Below are positions 57,399-64,000 of a stretch of DNA of 64,000 bases, piece after piece; the first letter of the stretch is position 1, and every line of letters starts with the position of its first letter. The translations under genes and the position numbers were made by a program. The notes below the pieces were generated by a model, which had not been told where the DNA came from, searched no databases, and saw only the letters and a list, made by a program, of their open reading frames with translations. Source of the DNA: Streptomyces litmocidini (GTDB lineage: Bacteria > Actinomycetota > Actinomycetes > Streptomycetales > Streptomycetaceae); contig NZ_BMTQ01000009.1 in NCBI RefSeq assembly GCF_014649755.1, forward strand, positions 62,001-126,000. Reading direction: 5' to 3'.

Positions 57399-59276
57399 AT
57401 GGAAACGCCCGCTGACGCCGCCCACCGCCTCGACACCGCCCTGCTCGCCCGCTGGGACGCCCACCCCGGCCTCCCCGCGATCGTCGACGGCGACGACGTC
57501 GTCCTCGCCGGGGAGGTCAGGGACCGTGCCGTGCGCACCGCCGCGCTCCTGCGGGAGCGCGGCGTCCGCCCCGGCGACCGGGTCGCGGTCCTCCTGGAGC
57601 GCTCCGCCGACTTCGTGGTCGCGGTGGCGGCCGTCGTCCTCGCCGGCGGCGCCCACGTGGCCATCGACACGGCCAACCCCCGCGACCGCGTGCGCTTCCT
57701 GCTGGAGGACAGCGCGCCCCGCCTCGTCCTCACGTCCGAGGCGCTGCGCCCCGCGCTGCCCGACGGGCTCGGCACCCGCGCCCTGACCGTCGAGGAGTGC
57801 GCCGGAGCCCCCGACCCGGACGGGTTCGCCCCCGCGGAAGCCCTCGCCGACCACCCCGCCGTGGTCATCTACACCTCCGGGTCGACGGGCCGCCCCAAGG
57901 GCTCCCTGCTCAGCCACCGCGGGGTGACCGCCCGCCTGCGGTCCCTCCAGGGCAGCCACCCCATCGACGCCGACGACCGGGTGCTGCACCACACGGCCTG
58001 CACCTTCGACATGTTCCTGGTGGAGGTGTACTGGCCGCTGCTGCACGGCGCGGCCATCGTGATCGCCGCCCCGGGCCGCCACCGCGACCCGGAGCACCTG
58101 GCGCGGCTCATCCGTGACCGGCGCGTCACGACGGTGTGGTGGGTCGTGTCGCTGCTGGAGCTGTTCCTGCTGGCGCTGGGGCCGGGCGAGCGCGTCGACG
58201 GGCTGAGGCAGGTCCTCACCGGCGGCGAGGCGCTGAGCCCGGAGCTCGTGCGCCGGTTCCACGGCCGCTCCCGCGCCACCCTCAGCAACCTGTACGGGCC
58301 GAGCGAGTGCACCATGTACTGCACCGCCTGGGTGTGCCCGCGCGACCCGGATCCGGAGACCGTCCTCATCGGTTCGGCCATCGAGGACACGACGCTGCGG
58401 ATCCTCGACGAGCGGGGCCGACCCGTGCCGCAGGGCGAGCCGGGCGAGCTGTACATCGGCGGTGTCGGCGTGTCCCTCGGCTACCACGACCGTCCCGAGC
58501 TCACCGCCGAACGCTTCGTCCCCGACCCGGTCGACCCGTCCGCAGGCACCCTGTACCGCTCCGGGGACCTGGTGCGGGAGGTCGCGCCGGGGCGGCTGGA
58601 GTACCTGGGCCGGGTCGACCGGCAGGTCAAGATCCGCGGCTTCCGCATCGAGCCGGGCGAGATCGAGGGCGCCGCGCTGGGCGTGCCCGGGGTGCGCCAG
58701 GCGGCCGTGGTCGCCGACGGCACGGGCCACGGGACGCGCCTGGTCTGCTTCCTGGTCCTGGACGGCGCCCCGGACGGCCCGGCGCCGGACGGTGACGCGC
58801 GGCGCGGGGCGGAGCGCGTACGGACCGCCCTCGCCGACCGGCTCCCCGCGCACATGGTGCCGGCCGCCGTGGTCCCGCTGGAGCGGTTCCCGCTGACCCC
58901 GAACGGCAAGCTCGACCACGGCGAACTGACCGCCCGCGCCGCCGGGGCCCTGCCCGCCGCGGCCGGGCCCGGCCCGGTGCCGGCCGCCCCCGGAGCCGCC
59001 GGCCCCGCCCCGGCGCCCGTCGCCCCCGGCACGGGCACCCCGGCCGGGGAGGCGGACCTGGCGGCCGTCGTCGCGGAGGTCTGGGCGGCCGTCCTCGGCG
59101 TCCCGGCGGTCGGTCCGGACGACGACTTCTTCGCCCTCGGCGGCGACTCGTTCCGAGCCGTCCGAGCCGTCCGGGAACTGGAGGAGCGCACCGGCCTCCA
59201 GGTGCCGATGCACCTGGTGTTCGAGGCGTCGGAGGTCGCCGAGTACGCCGACGCGGTGGCGGCCCTCACCCGCTGA
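57399..59276 (+). CDS. NRPS adenylation-thiolation didomain, stand-alone
   Basis: The 625-residue protein has an A domain (A3 IYTSGSTGRPKG near 157, A5 LYGPSECTMYC near 297, A8 YRSGDLVREV, A10 LTPNGKLDHGEL), a Pro/Ala linker and a carrier domain (LGGDSFRAVRA, Ser584). There is no C domain. Pocket residues read D-M-V-W-L-G-L-M-Y, with the usual Pro after A4 replaced by Val; I cannot assign a substrate. It lies between a C-A-T gene and an aminotransferase gene. It may prime the terminal NRPS, or hold an amino acid for oxidation or transamination before transfer in trans. Translation starts at ATG 57399, 20 bases after the previous stop. Confidence 0.9.
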   Translation: METPADAAHRLDTALLARWDAHPGLPAIVDGDDVVLAGEVRDRAVRTAALLRERGVRPGDRVAVLLERSADFVVAVAAVVLAGGAHVAIDTANPRDRVRFLLEDSAPRLVLTSEALRPALPDGLGTRALTVEECAGAPDPDGFAPAEALADHPAVVIYTSGSTGRPKGSLLSHRGVTARLRSLQGSHPIDADDRVLHHTACTFDMFLVEVYWPLLHGAAIVIAAPGRHRDPEHLARLIRDRRVTTVWWVVSLLELFLLALGPGERVDGLRQVLTGGEALSPELVRRFHGRSRATLSNLYGPSECTMYCTAWVCPRDPDPETVLIGSAIEDTTLRILDERGRPVPQGEPGELYIGGVGVSLGYHDRPELTAERFVPDPVDPSAGTLYRSGDLVREVAPGRLEYLGRVDRQVKIRGFRIEPGEIEGAALGVPGVRQAAVVADGTGHGTRLVCFLVLDGAPDGPAPDGDARRGAERVRTALADRLPAHMVPAAVVPLERFPLTPNGKLDHGELTARAAGALPAAAGPGPVPAAPGAAGPAPAPVAPGTGTPAGEADLAAVVAEVWAAVLGVPAVGPDDDFFALGGDSFRAVRAVRELEERTGLQVPMHLVFEASEVAEYADAVAALTR

Positions 59277-59329
59277 CGTCCGCCCCGACCGAACCCACGA
59301 CCCGCCCCCTCCCCCCACGAGGAGACACC

Positions 59330-60589
59330 ATGCAGTTGTCCACCATCGGCACGAAGATGGCCGGACTGTCCGGTCTGCGCAGCATCATGGAGGACGTCGC
59401 CGCGTGCACCGCCGGGGAGTCGGCGGGGGAGTGGCTCAATCTGAGCGTCGGCAACCCCGCCCTCGTCCCCGAGGCGCGGGACATGTGGCGGACCGCCCTC
59501 GCGGAGGTCCTGGAGGAGGACTTCGGCGGGACGAGCGGCAGCTACGGCCCCAGCCGGGGCAGCCGCGTACTGGTCGAGGCCATCGCGTCGTACTTCCACC
59601 GGACGTACGGCTGGCGGATCGGCCCGGAGAACATCGCGGTCGGCCCGGGCAGCCAGATGGTCTGCTTCGCCGCCGCCGCGCTGTTCGCCGGGCCCTCCGC
59701 CGGGGGCACCCGCCGGGTCGTGCTGCCCATGGTCCCCGACTACACCGGCTACCAGGGGCTGTGCCTCCACGAGGGCGGCATCGCCGGCGTGCCGCCCCGC
59801 GTGGAGCGGGAGGGCGACCACCGCTTCCGGTACGCCCTCGACACGGAGGCGCTGAGCCGCCGGACGGACATCGGCATGATGCTCGTCTCCAGCCCGGGCA
59901 ACCCCACCGGCCGCGCGCTGGACCCGGCGGAGCTGCGCGCCCTCACCGACCTGGCCGCCGAACGCGACGTGCCGCTCTTCCTCGACCAGGCGTACGGCGC
60001 CCCGTTCCCCCGCATCGGCGAGATCCACGGAGAGCCGGTGCCCGATGACAACGTGGTGCACTGCTTCTCCGCGTCCAAGGCCGGACTGCCCGGCGAGCGG
60101 ATCGGCTTCGCCGTCGGGGCGCCCCGCCACATCGCCCCGCTCGCCTCGTTCATGTCCAACTCGGTCCTGCACGCCCCGAAGCTCGCCCAGGCGGCCCTCG
60201 CCCGCGTCCTCGCCGACGGCCGCCTCGACGGCGTGGTCCGCGACGCGATCACCCCGCACTACCAGGAGAAGCGGCGGTTCGCCGAGAAGCTCCTCGCGGA
60301 GCGGATGCCGGCGGACGTGGACTGGCGGCTCCACTCCGGTGAGGGCGGCATGTTCTGCTGGCTGTGGGTGGACCACGACTGGTTCGACGACGTCGCCCTC
60401 TACACGAGGCTGAAGGAGCACCGCGTCTTCGTCGTGCCGGGCCGCCATTTCTTCGTGGACCCGCTGGGGACCCCCGGTCTCGCCTCCCACGCGACGCGCT
60501 GCTTCCGCCTCAGCCTGAGCGCCGACGAGGCCACCCTCACCGAGGGCATAGCGCGCCTGGCCCACGCCCTCGTCACCCTCCGTCCCTGA
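59330..60589 (+). CDS. PLP-dependent aminotransferase, valine-pyruvate aminotransferase (AvtA)-like
   Basis: The 419-residue fold-type I aminotransferase starts MQLSTIGTKMAGLSGLRSIM and contains the AvtA-like LNLSVGNPALVPEA. It also has VGPGSQMVCFAAAALFAG, SSPGNPTGRALDP (cofactor-binding Asn) and the PLP Lys250 in FSASKAGLPGERIG. A conserved Arg near RCFRLSL should bind the substrate carboxylate. Such enzymes interconvert amino and keto acids and recur in NRPS clusters that make unusual amino acids. It sits 53 bases after the A-T didomain gene, with GAGGAG ahead of the ATG. It may supply or remove the amino group of that protein's substrate. Confidence 0.88.
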   Translation: MQLSTIGTKMAGLSGLRSIMEDVAACTAGESAGEWLNLSVGNPALVPEARDMWRTALAEVLEEDFGGTSGSYGPSRGSRVLVEAIASYFHRTYGWRIGPENIAVGPGSQMVCFAAAALFAGPSAGGTRRVVLPMVPDYTGYQGLCLHEGGIAGVPPRVEREGDHRFRYALDTEALSRRTDIGMMLVSSPGNPTGRALDPAELRALTDLAAERDVPLFLDQAYGAPFPRIGEIHGEPVPDDNVVHCFSASKAGLPGERIGFAVGAPRHIAPLASFMSNSVLHAPKLAQAALARVLADGRLDGVVRDAITPHYQEKRRFAEKLLAERMPADVDWRLHSGEGGMFCWLWVDHDWFDDVALYTRLKEHRVFVVPGRHFFVDPLGTPGLASHATRCFRLSLSADEATLTEGIARLAHALVTLRP

Positions 60590-60637
60590 CCCCGTCCCCG
60601 TCCCCGCCCGGGCGCGGCGGCGTCGTGGCGTCGGCGC

Positions 60638-60865
60638 GTGGAATCCGCCGCCCTCGCCCACGCCTTCCGGCCCGCCCGCCCCGAGGACGACGACGCCGGG
60701 TCGGTGGACGGGGCCTTCACCACCGGGACGGTGTCCGAGGTCGCCGTGGGGGAGAACGGGTCCGCTTCGCGGGGATCCGCGATGACGGCGACGAGACCGC
60801 AGGAGGTTCCGAACCCCCACCACGGCGAAGGCGCTTACGGATCTTCGTGGCCCCGCTCACGGGAT
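60638..60865 (+). pseudogene. Remnant of a GNAT acetyltransferase
   Basis: One frame reads HAFRPARPEDDDAGSVDGAF, then TTGTVSEVAVGENG, resembling the N-terminal helix-strand of a GNAT enzyme. A second frame continues with IRDDGDETAGGSEP before both dissolve into noise. No acetyl-CoA-binding loop remains. It fills most of the 311-base gap between the aminotransferase and phosphopantetheinyl transferase genes. I see no other element there. Confidence 0.45.
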
Positions 60866-60900
60866 GGTCCTTGCCGCCCCTTCGCCGTTACCGTGGATCC

Positions 60901-61623
60901 ATGATCGTCGCGCCGTCTCCGAGCGTCCCCCTCGCACTCGACCCCGACCGGTTGTCGCCGCTCGCCCGTCCCGGAGTGTCGAACGCCCCCGTCGTGTGGT
61001 CGGTCGGCGTCACCGGCCGCACCGCCCGGGCGGCACGGCTGGCCGCGGGCACGCTCGACGACGAGGAGCGCGAGCGGGCGGCGGCGTTTCGCCACCAGGC
61101 CGACCGGGACGCCTACGTGGTCGCGCACGTCGGTCTGCGCATGCTCCTCGGCCCGTACCTGGACATCCCCCCGGACCGCGTCCGGATGACCCGCCGGCCC
61201 TGCCCCACCCCGAACTGCGGGAAACCCCACGGTCGGCCGGCCGTACGGGGGGACGAGATCCACTTCTCCCTCTCCCACACCCGTGGTCTGGTGTTCCTCG
61301 CCCTCGCCGACAGTCCGGTCGGCGTGGACGTCGAGAAGGTTCCCGACGCGGAGGTCACGGCCAAGCTGGGCCCTCTGCTGCACCCCCGCGAGACCGCGGA
61401 GCTCGACGCCCTCCGGCCGGCCGAACGCCCCCTCGCGTTCGGCCGCGCCTGGGTCCGCAAGGAGGCCTATTTCAAGGCCCTCGGCACCGGCCTGTCCCGC
61501 GGCACGGCCACGGACTACCTGGGCACCGCCCCCACCCCGCCCCCGCCCCCGCCCGGCTGGTCCCTCACCGACGTCGTCGCTCCGGACGGCTACGCCGCGG
61601 CGGTCGTCCACCAGCGGACCTGA
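60901..61623 (+). CDS. 4'-phosphopantetheinyl transferase (Sfp type)
   Basis: The 240-residue enzyme has the Sfp motifs in order: RRPCPTPNCGKPHGRPAV (CoA site), FSLSHT, GVDVEKV with Mg ligands D143 and E145, and WVRKEAYFKALGTGL with K187 and E188. The length fits the Sfp/broad-range subfamily, not the short AcpS type. It would activate the carrier domains of the NRPS and PKS proteins, and its position at the right end of the cluster supports this. ATG 60901 starts the natural N-terminus but has no clear ribosome site. A Pro-rich run near 216-222 is unusual but lies outside the core. Confidence 0.93.
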   Translation: MIVAPSPSVPLALDPDRLSPLARPGVSNAPVVWSVGVTGRTARAARLAAGTLDDEERERAAAFRHQADRDAYVVAHVGLRMLLGPYLDIPPDRVRMTRRPCPTPNCGKPHGRPAVRGDEIHFSLSHTRGLVFLALADSPVGVDVEKVPDAEVTAKLGPLLHPRETAELDALRPAERPLAFGRAWVRKEAYFKALGTGLSRGTATDYLGTAPTPPPPPPGWSLTDVVAPDGYAAAVVHQRT

Positions 61624-61625
61624 CA

Positions 61626-61656
61626 GGCCGCGGTCGTGACGGGCCGCGGTCGTGAC
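61626..61656. repeat. 15-bp tandem direct repeat
   Basis: GGCCGCGGTCGTGAC occurs at 61626-61640 and 61642-61656, just after the phosphopantetheinyl transferase stop. It looks like a small duplication in the 240-base convergent gap. Confidence 0.7.
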
Positions 61657-61819
61657 ACCCGGTCGGCGCGTGCGCGGTGACGGCTCGGGTCCGCAGGGCC
61701 GGCAGGCGACGGCCGACCAGTGGGCCGCGCCGCCCTTCGGCCTCCCGCGCTCCCCGGCCCCACACGATCACGGAACGGACGCCCGGCCCCCGATCGCGCG
61801 CAGCACCCCGTGAACGACA

Positions 61820-61846
61820 GGAGCCCCGCCAGGACGGCGGGGCTCC
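61820..61846. terminator. Terminator between convergent genes
   Basis: A perfect 11-bp stem (61820-61830 with 61836-61846) with a 5-base loop lies 17 bases beyond the stop of the leftward SMI1-like gene. It also faces the rightward phosphopantetheinyl transferase gene, so it may act in both directions and mark the cluster's right border. Confidence 0.75.
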
Positions 61847-61863
61847 GTCGATCTCACCGGAAC

Positions 61864-62385
61864 CTAGGGAAGGAACTCGTAGGACGGTCCGTCAGGCGCG
61901 CGGTCGCGAGCGCACAACGTCACGTCGCTCCCCTTGAGATAAGCCAGCAGCCACGCGCCGAACGTCATCTCGTAGAGGGTCCACGACGGACTGTCCATCT
62001 CCTGGACCAGGACGCGCCAGGGCGACGAGGGCGCGTCGGGAACGCGGAGGAAAACCATCTCTCCCGTCGTGGCCGTCGCCACCGGCAGCAGTTCACCGGG
62101 GTTCGTCCCTGCCGGATCCGGCAGGAACTCGGCCATGTCCTCCTCGCGCCAGAACTCGAGGTCCTGCCTGATCATCGTTCCCAGATCGTGCAGAAGATGA
62201 CCGGCGGGGTGCTTCAGGTACAACTGCCCGTTGATCGCGATCGAACCGTAGGCATCGACGATCTCGCGGAAGTCCGCGGGGAACTCGACGCCGAGTTCCC
62301 GCTCCAGTTCGCCCCACGGTGCCGGATCCGACCAGTTGAACCGGGGATCGCCCAACAGGACCCGTATCTCCGAAAGCGTTGCCAC
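61864..62385 (-). CDS. SMI1/KNR4 family protein (probable immunity protein)
   Basis: The 173-residue protein resembles SMI1/KNR4 domains: WGELERELGVEFPADFREIV near the N-terminus, YGSIAINGQLYL, then TATTGEMVFLRV and a C-terminal MTFGAWLLAYLKG helix. In bacteria this superfamily often neutralises polymorphic toxins. GTG 62385 has AAGGGG 8 bases upstream. It begins 13 bases after the stop of an eroded leftward RHS-like gene, the classic toxin-then-immunity order. It seems unrelated to the NRPS cluster. Confidence 0.82.
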   Translation of the reverse strand: MATLSEIRVLLGDPRFNWSDPAPWGELERELGVEFPADFREIVDAYGSIAINGQLYLKHPAGHLLHDLGTMIRQDLEFWREEDMAEFLPDPAGTNPGELLPVATATTGEMVFLRVPDAPSSPWRVLVQEMDSPSWTLYEMTFGAWLLAYLKGSDVTLCARDRAPDGPSYEFLP

Positions 62386-62398
62386 CCCTGAACCCCTT

Positions 62399-63055
62399 CT
62401 AGCACTTCGAGCCGATGCCGGTACGGGAGTTGACCGCGGTGCACGAGTGCCGCTCCACGATGTCCCCCTGGGGCCCGCACGCGGTCACCCCCACCTGGAC
62501 GAGCGTGGGAACGGTCGAACGCGGATCCCCGTAGATGGGCACGACCGACATGAACGGCTCGTTGTCACCGGTCAAGTACTTCCAGCCGAAGGATCCGACC
62601 TCGCCGGCCATCCTCGTGTTCGCCCTGCCGTGCAGGGCGACGAGGTTCCGGACGTCCTGGCCGGTGCCCTTGCCCCGGCAACGTATCAGGTGGCCGGCCT
62701 GCGGATTCCCGCCACCCGCCGCGATCCCGCCCGCTCCGTCCGGCTGGACGGAGGGCCCGCGTTCGGGGGCCCGGCGACGGCTGCGGGGCGGGACCCGGTT
62801 CGTCGCTGCACGGATCGTCGGAGCCGGTGTCGTCCGCGGACGACATCAGCCTGCTGCCCAGGGCCGTCCCCGCGTCCGCCAGGTTCTGCCGAGGTTGCCG
62901 ACCTCGTCGTAGGCGTACGTCGTCCTCCGCTCGTCCGGCGTCGGCGTGTACTTCGGCTCGGCCGCCGAGACGATCTGGTCGGCCGCGTCGTACACCGCGG
63001 TGGACACCGCGCCGTCGGACGCCGTCGACGTGGTGACGTCGTCGTTGCCCCCTGC
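62399..63055 (-). pseudogene. Eroded RHS/YD-repeat toxin gene, C-terminal part
   Basis: Read leftward, one frame gives a YD-repeat-like stretch: STAVYDAADQIVSAAEPKY and RRTTYAYDEVGNLGRTW (about 63015-62885). The reading then shifts frame (SSADDTGSDDPCSDEPGP). It shifts again to a frame open for roughly 120 codons that ends at TAG 62401-62399 with ALHGRANTRMAGEVGSFGW, YLTGDNEPFMSVVPIYGD and VTACGPQGDIVERHSC. At least two frameshifts and no N-terminus mean it is not functional as read. The last frame may be a toxin domain whose immunity gene follows. I do not recognise its activity. Confidence 0.55.
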
Positions 63056-63314
63056 CTGGCGCAAGGGTCGCTGACCTGGGATGATGTGGTGTCCATGCGG
63101 GTGGTGACGGAACTTCACCGGCCGCGGCCACGAGGACGCCGTCGAGGCCCGCGAGGAGCGGGGGAAGGCCTCCGGCCGCTTCGGCGAGGTCGACGGCCAC
63201 CCCGGCGACCGCCTCCCCGTCCCCGCCCCCGACGCCCGGATCGCCCCGTGCGCGAACCCCGCGCACGGCCGACCTCCCGGCTCCCCCGTCAGTCCACCCT
63301 TGAAAGGCACTCCC

Positions 63315-63659
63315 ATGACCGAGCAGCAGGCCGCCACCCCCGTCGTCCGGCGCGTGGACCCCCGGCACCGGTACGAGATCCTCGTCGACGGCGAGCGCGC
63401 GGGCCTGACGGCCTACCGCGACCGCGACGACCGGCGGGTCTTCTTCCACACCGAGGTCGACGAGGCCTACGCGGGCCGGGGCCTGGCCTCGATCCTCGTC
63501 GAGCAGGCCCTCGCCGACGTCCGCGCCTCCGGGATGCGCATCGTCCCCGTCTGCCCCTACGTGGCGAAGTTCCTGAAGAAGCACGAGGAGTTCGCGGACA
63601 TCACCGATCCGGTGACGCCCGAGGTCCTCCAGTGGCTGGACGGACAGCTCAAGCGCTGA
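63315..63659 (+). CDS. Small GCN5-related N-acetyltransferase (Acetyltransf_CG type)
   Basis: The 114-residue single-domain protein has YEILVDGERAGLTAYRDRDD, then FFHTEVDEAYAGRGLASIL with the CoA-binding GRGLA loop, and PVCPYVAKFLKKHEEFADI near the end. This is the compact YjdJ-like family, common in actinobacteria and of unknown substrate. ATG 63315 has AAAGG 7 bases upstream; a TTG at 63300 is less likely. The 3' end lies inside a 31-33-base tandem duplication; the stop codon is in the first copy. Confidence 0.87.
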   Translation: MTEQQAATPVVRRVDPRHRYEILVDGERAGLTAYRDRDDRRVFFHTEVDEAYAGRGLASILVEQALADVRASGMRIVPVCPYVAKFLKKHEEFADITDPVTPEVLQWLDGQLKR

Positions 63660-63705
63660 CCCCCCGGTCAAACGGACAGCTCAAGCGCTGCCCCCCCCCG
63701 GTCAA
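63641..63705. repeat. Tandem duplication at the 3' end of the acetyltransferase gene
   Basis: About 31 bases covering the last codons and stop of the gene (63641-63671) recur at 63673-63705, differing only in the C-run after the duplicated CGCTG. The second copy has lost the in-frame TGA and carries an uninterrupted 9-C run. It suggests a recent slippage duplication. Confidence 0.85.
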
Positions 63706-63909
63706 CACGACGCACGCGAAGGCGAGGACTTCCCCCGTACGGCCCAGCCGCGCGCGCCCGGATCCGTCGGCCCCCCGCCCCGGGGGCCGGACGGGTGGCC
63801 GGACCGGCGGCCCCGCCGCGCGTTGCCGGCCGACTCTCCGTCGATTGGCCGGAATCCGGCTGATCGACGGGATAAACATCGTTTCTAGCAAGATCACCAC
63901 AAGGAGGTA

Positions 63910-64000
63910 ATGCCCTCGGACTCCCTGAGCGAGGCGGGCTCGGCGGCCGTTACTGTTCCCCGGGATCTGGACGGATTCCCGGATCTTCGCCCCCCTTTAT
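63910..64000 (+). CDS. Possible start of a gene running off the window
   Basis: AAGGAGGTA ends directly against ATG 63910, giving MPSDSLSEAGSAAVTVPRD and open to the edge (about 30 codons). The ribosome site is as strong as any in the window, but only 2 bases separate AGGAGG from the ATG, tighter than usual. The sequence is too short to assign a family. Confidence 0.4.
   Translation, partial: MPSDSLSEAGSAAVTVPRDLDGFPDLRPPL

Overview
The window looks like chromosomal DNA from Streptomyces or a close relative. It has very high G+C with strongly G/C-biased third codon positions, many GTG starts, purine-rich ribosome binding sites, 4-base ATGA/GTGA gene overlaps, and families typical of the genus. 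All coordinates were read by eye; no database search or computation was run.

Left part (1-8308): an arabinogalactan utilisation locus. Two sugar ABC transporter permeases (one cut by the window edge) run leftward, divergent from a LacI-family regulator. Downstream lie a DUF1349 protein and two secreted glycosidases with ricin-type lectin domains: a GH43 exo-beta-1,3-galactanase-like enzyme and a GH30 endo-beta-1,6-galactanase-like enzyme. Three similar 16-bp palindromes (1111-1126, 3934-3949, 4033-4048) look like operators for the LacI regulator. Two of them lie just downstream of recognisable promoters.

Centre (about 9082-61623): a large NRPS/PKS hybrid gene cluster. It has a leftward exporter-mbtH operon (ATPase, ABC-2 permease, short MbtH), a membrane M28 peptidase, a GNAT acetyltransferase and a terminal NRPS (C-A-T-C-A-T-TE). 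These are followed by a leftward type II thioesterase. The main rightward run is: asparagine synthetase-like enzyme, Asp/Glu racemase-like enzyme, A-T didomain, NRPS (C-A-T-C-A-T, first A reads Gly), AspH-type hydroxylase, PKS (KS-AT-KR-ACP), NRPS (C-A-T-Cy-A-T with a luciferase-like monooxygenase inside the Gly A domain and an oxidase inside the Cys A domain), PKS (KS-AT-KR-DH-ACP), NRPS (C-A-T), a second A-T didomain, an AvtA-like aminotransferase, and an Sfp-type phosphopantetheinyl transferase. There are 8 A domains and 2 PKS modules, with no epimerisation or methylation domain. One reading of the order is: A-T loading, Gly, unknown, malonate (ketoreduced), oxidised Gly, Cys-derived thiazole, malonate (ene), unknown, then two residues and release by the terminal TE. 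I could not match this inventory to a known product. The most distinctive part is the cis tandem of an oxygenase-split Gly module and a thiazole-forming Cys module.

Right edge (61624-64000): a SMI1/KNR4 immunity-like gene behind an eroded RHS-type toxin remnant, a small GCN5-type acetyltransferase with a tandem duplication at its 3' end, and a possible gene start running off the window. Further eroded genes lie at the cluster borders (8556-9010 and 60638-60865). No pathway-specific regulator is visible in the cluster, and I noticed no in-frame TTA codon in its genes.
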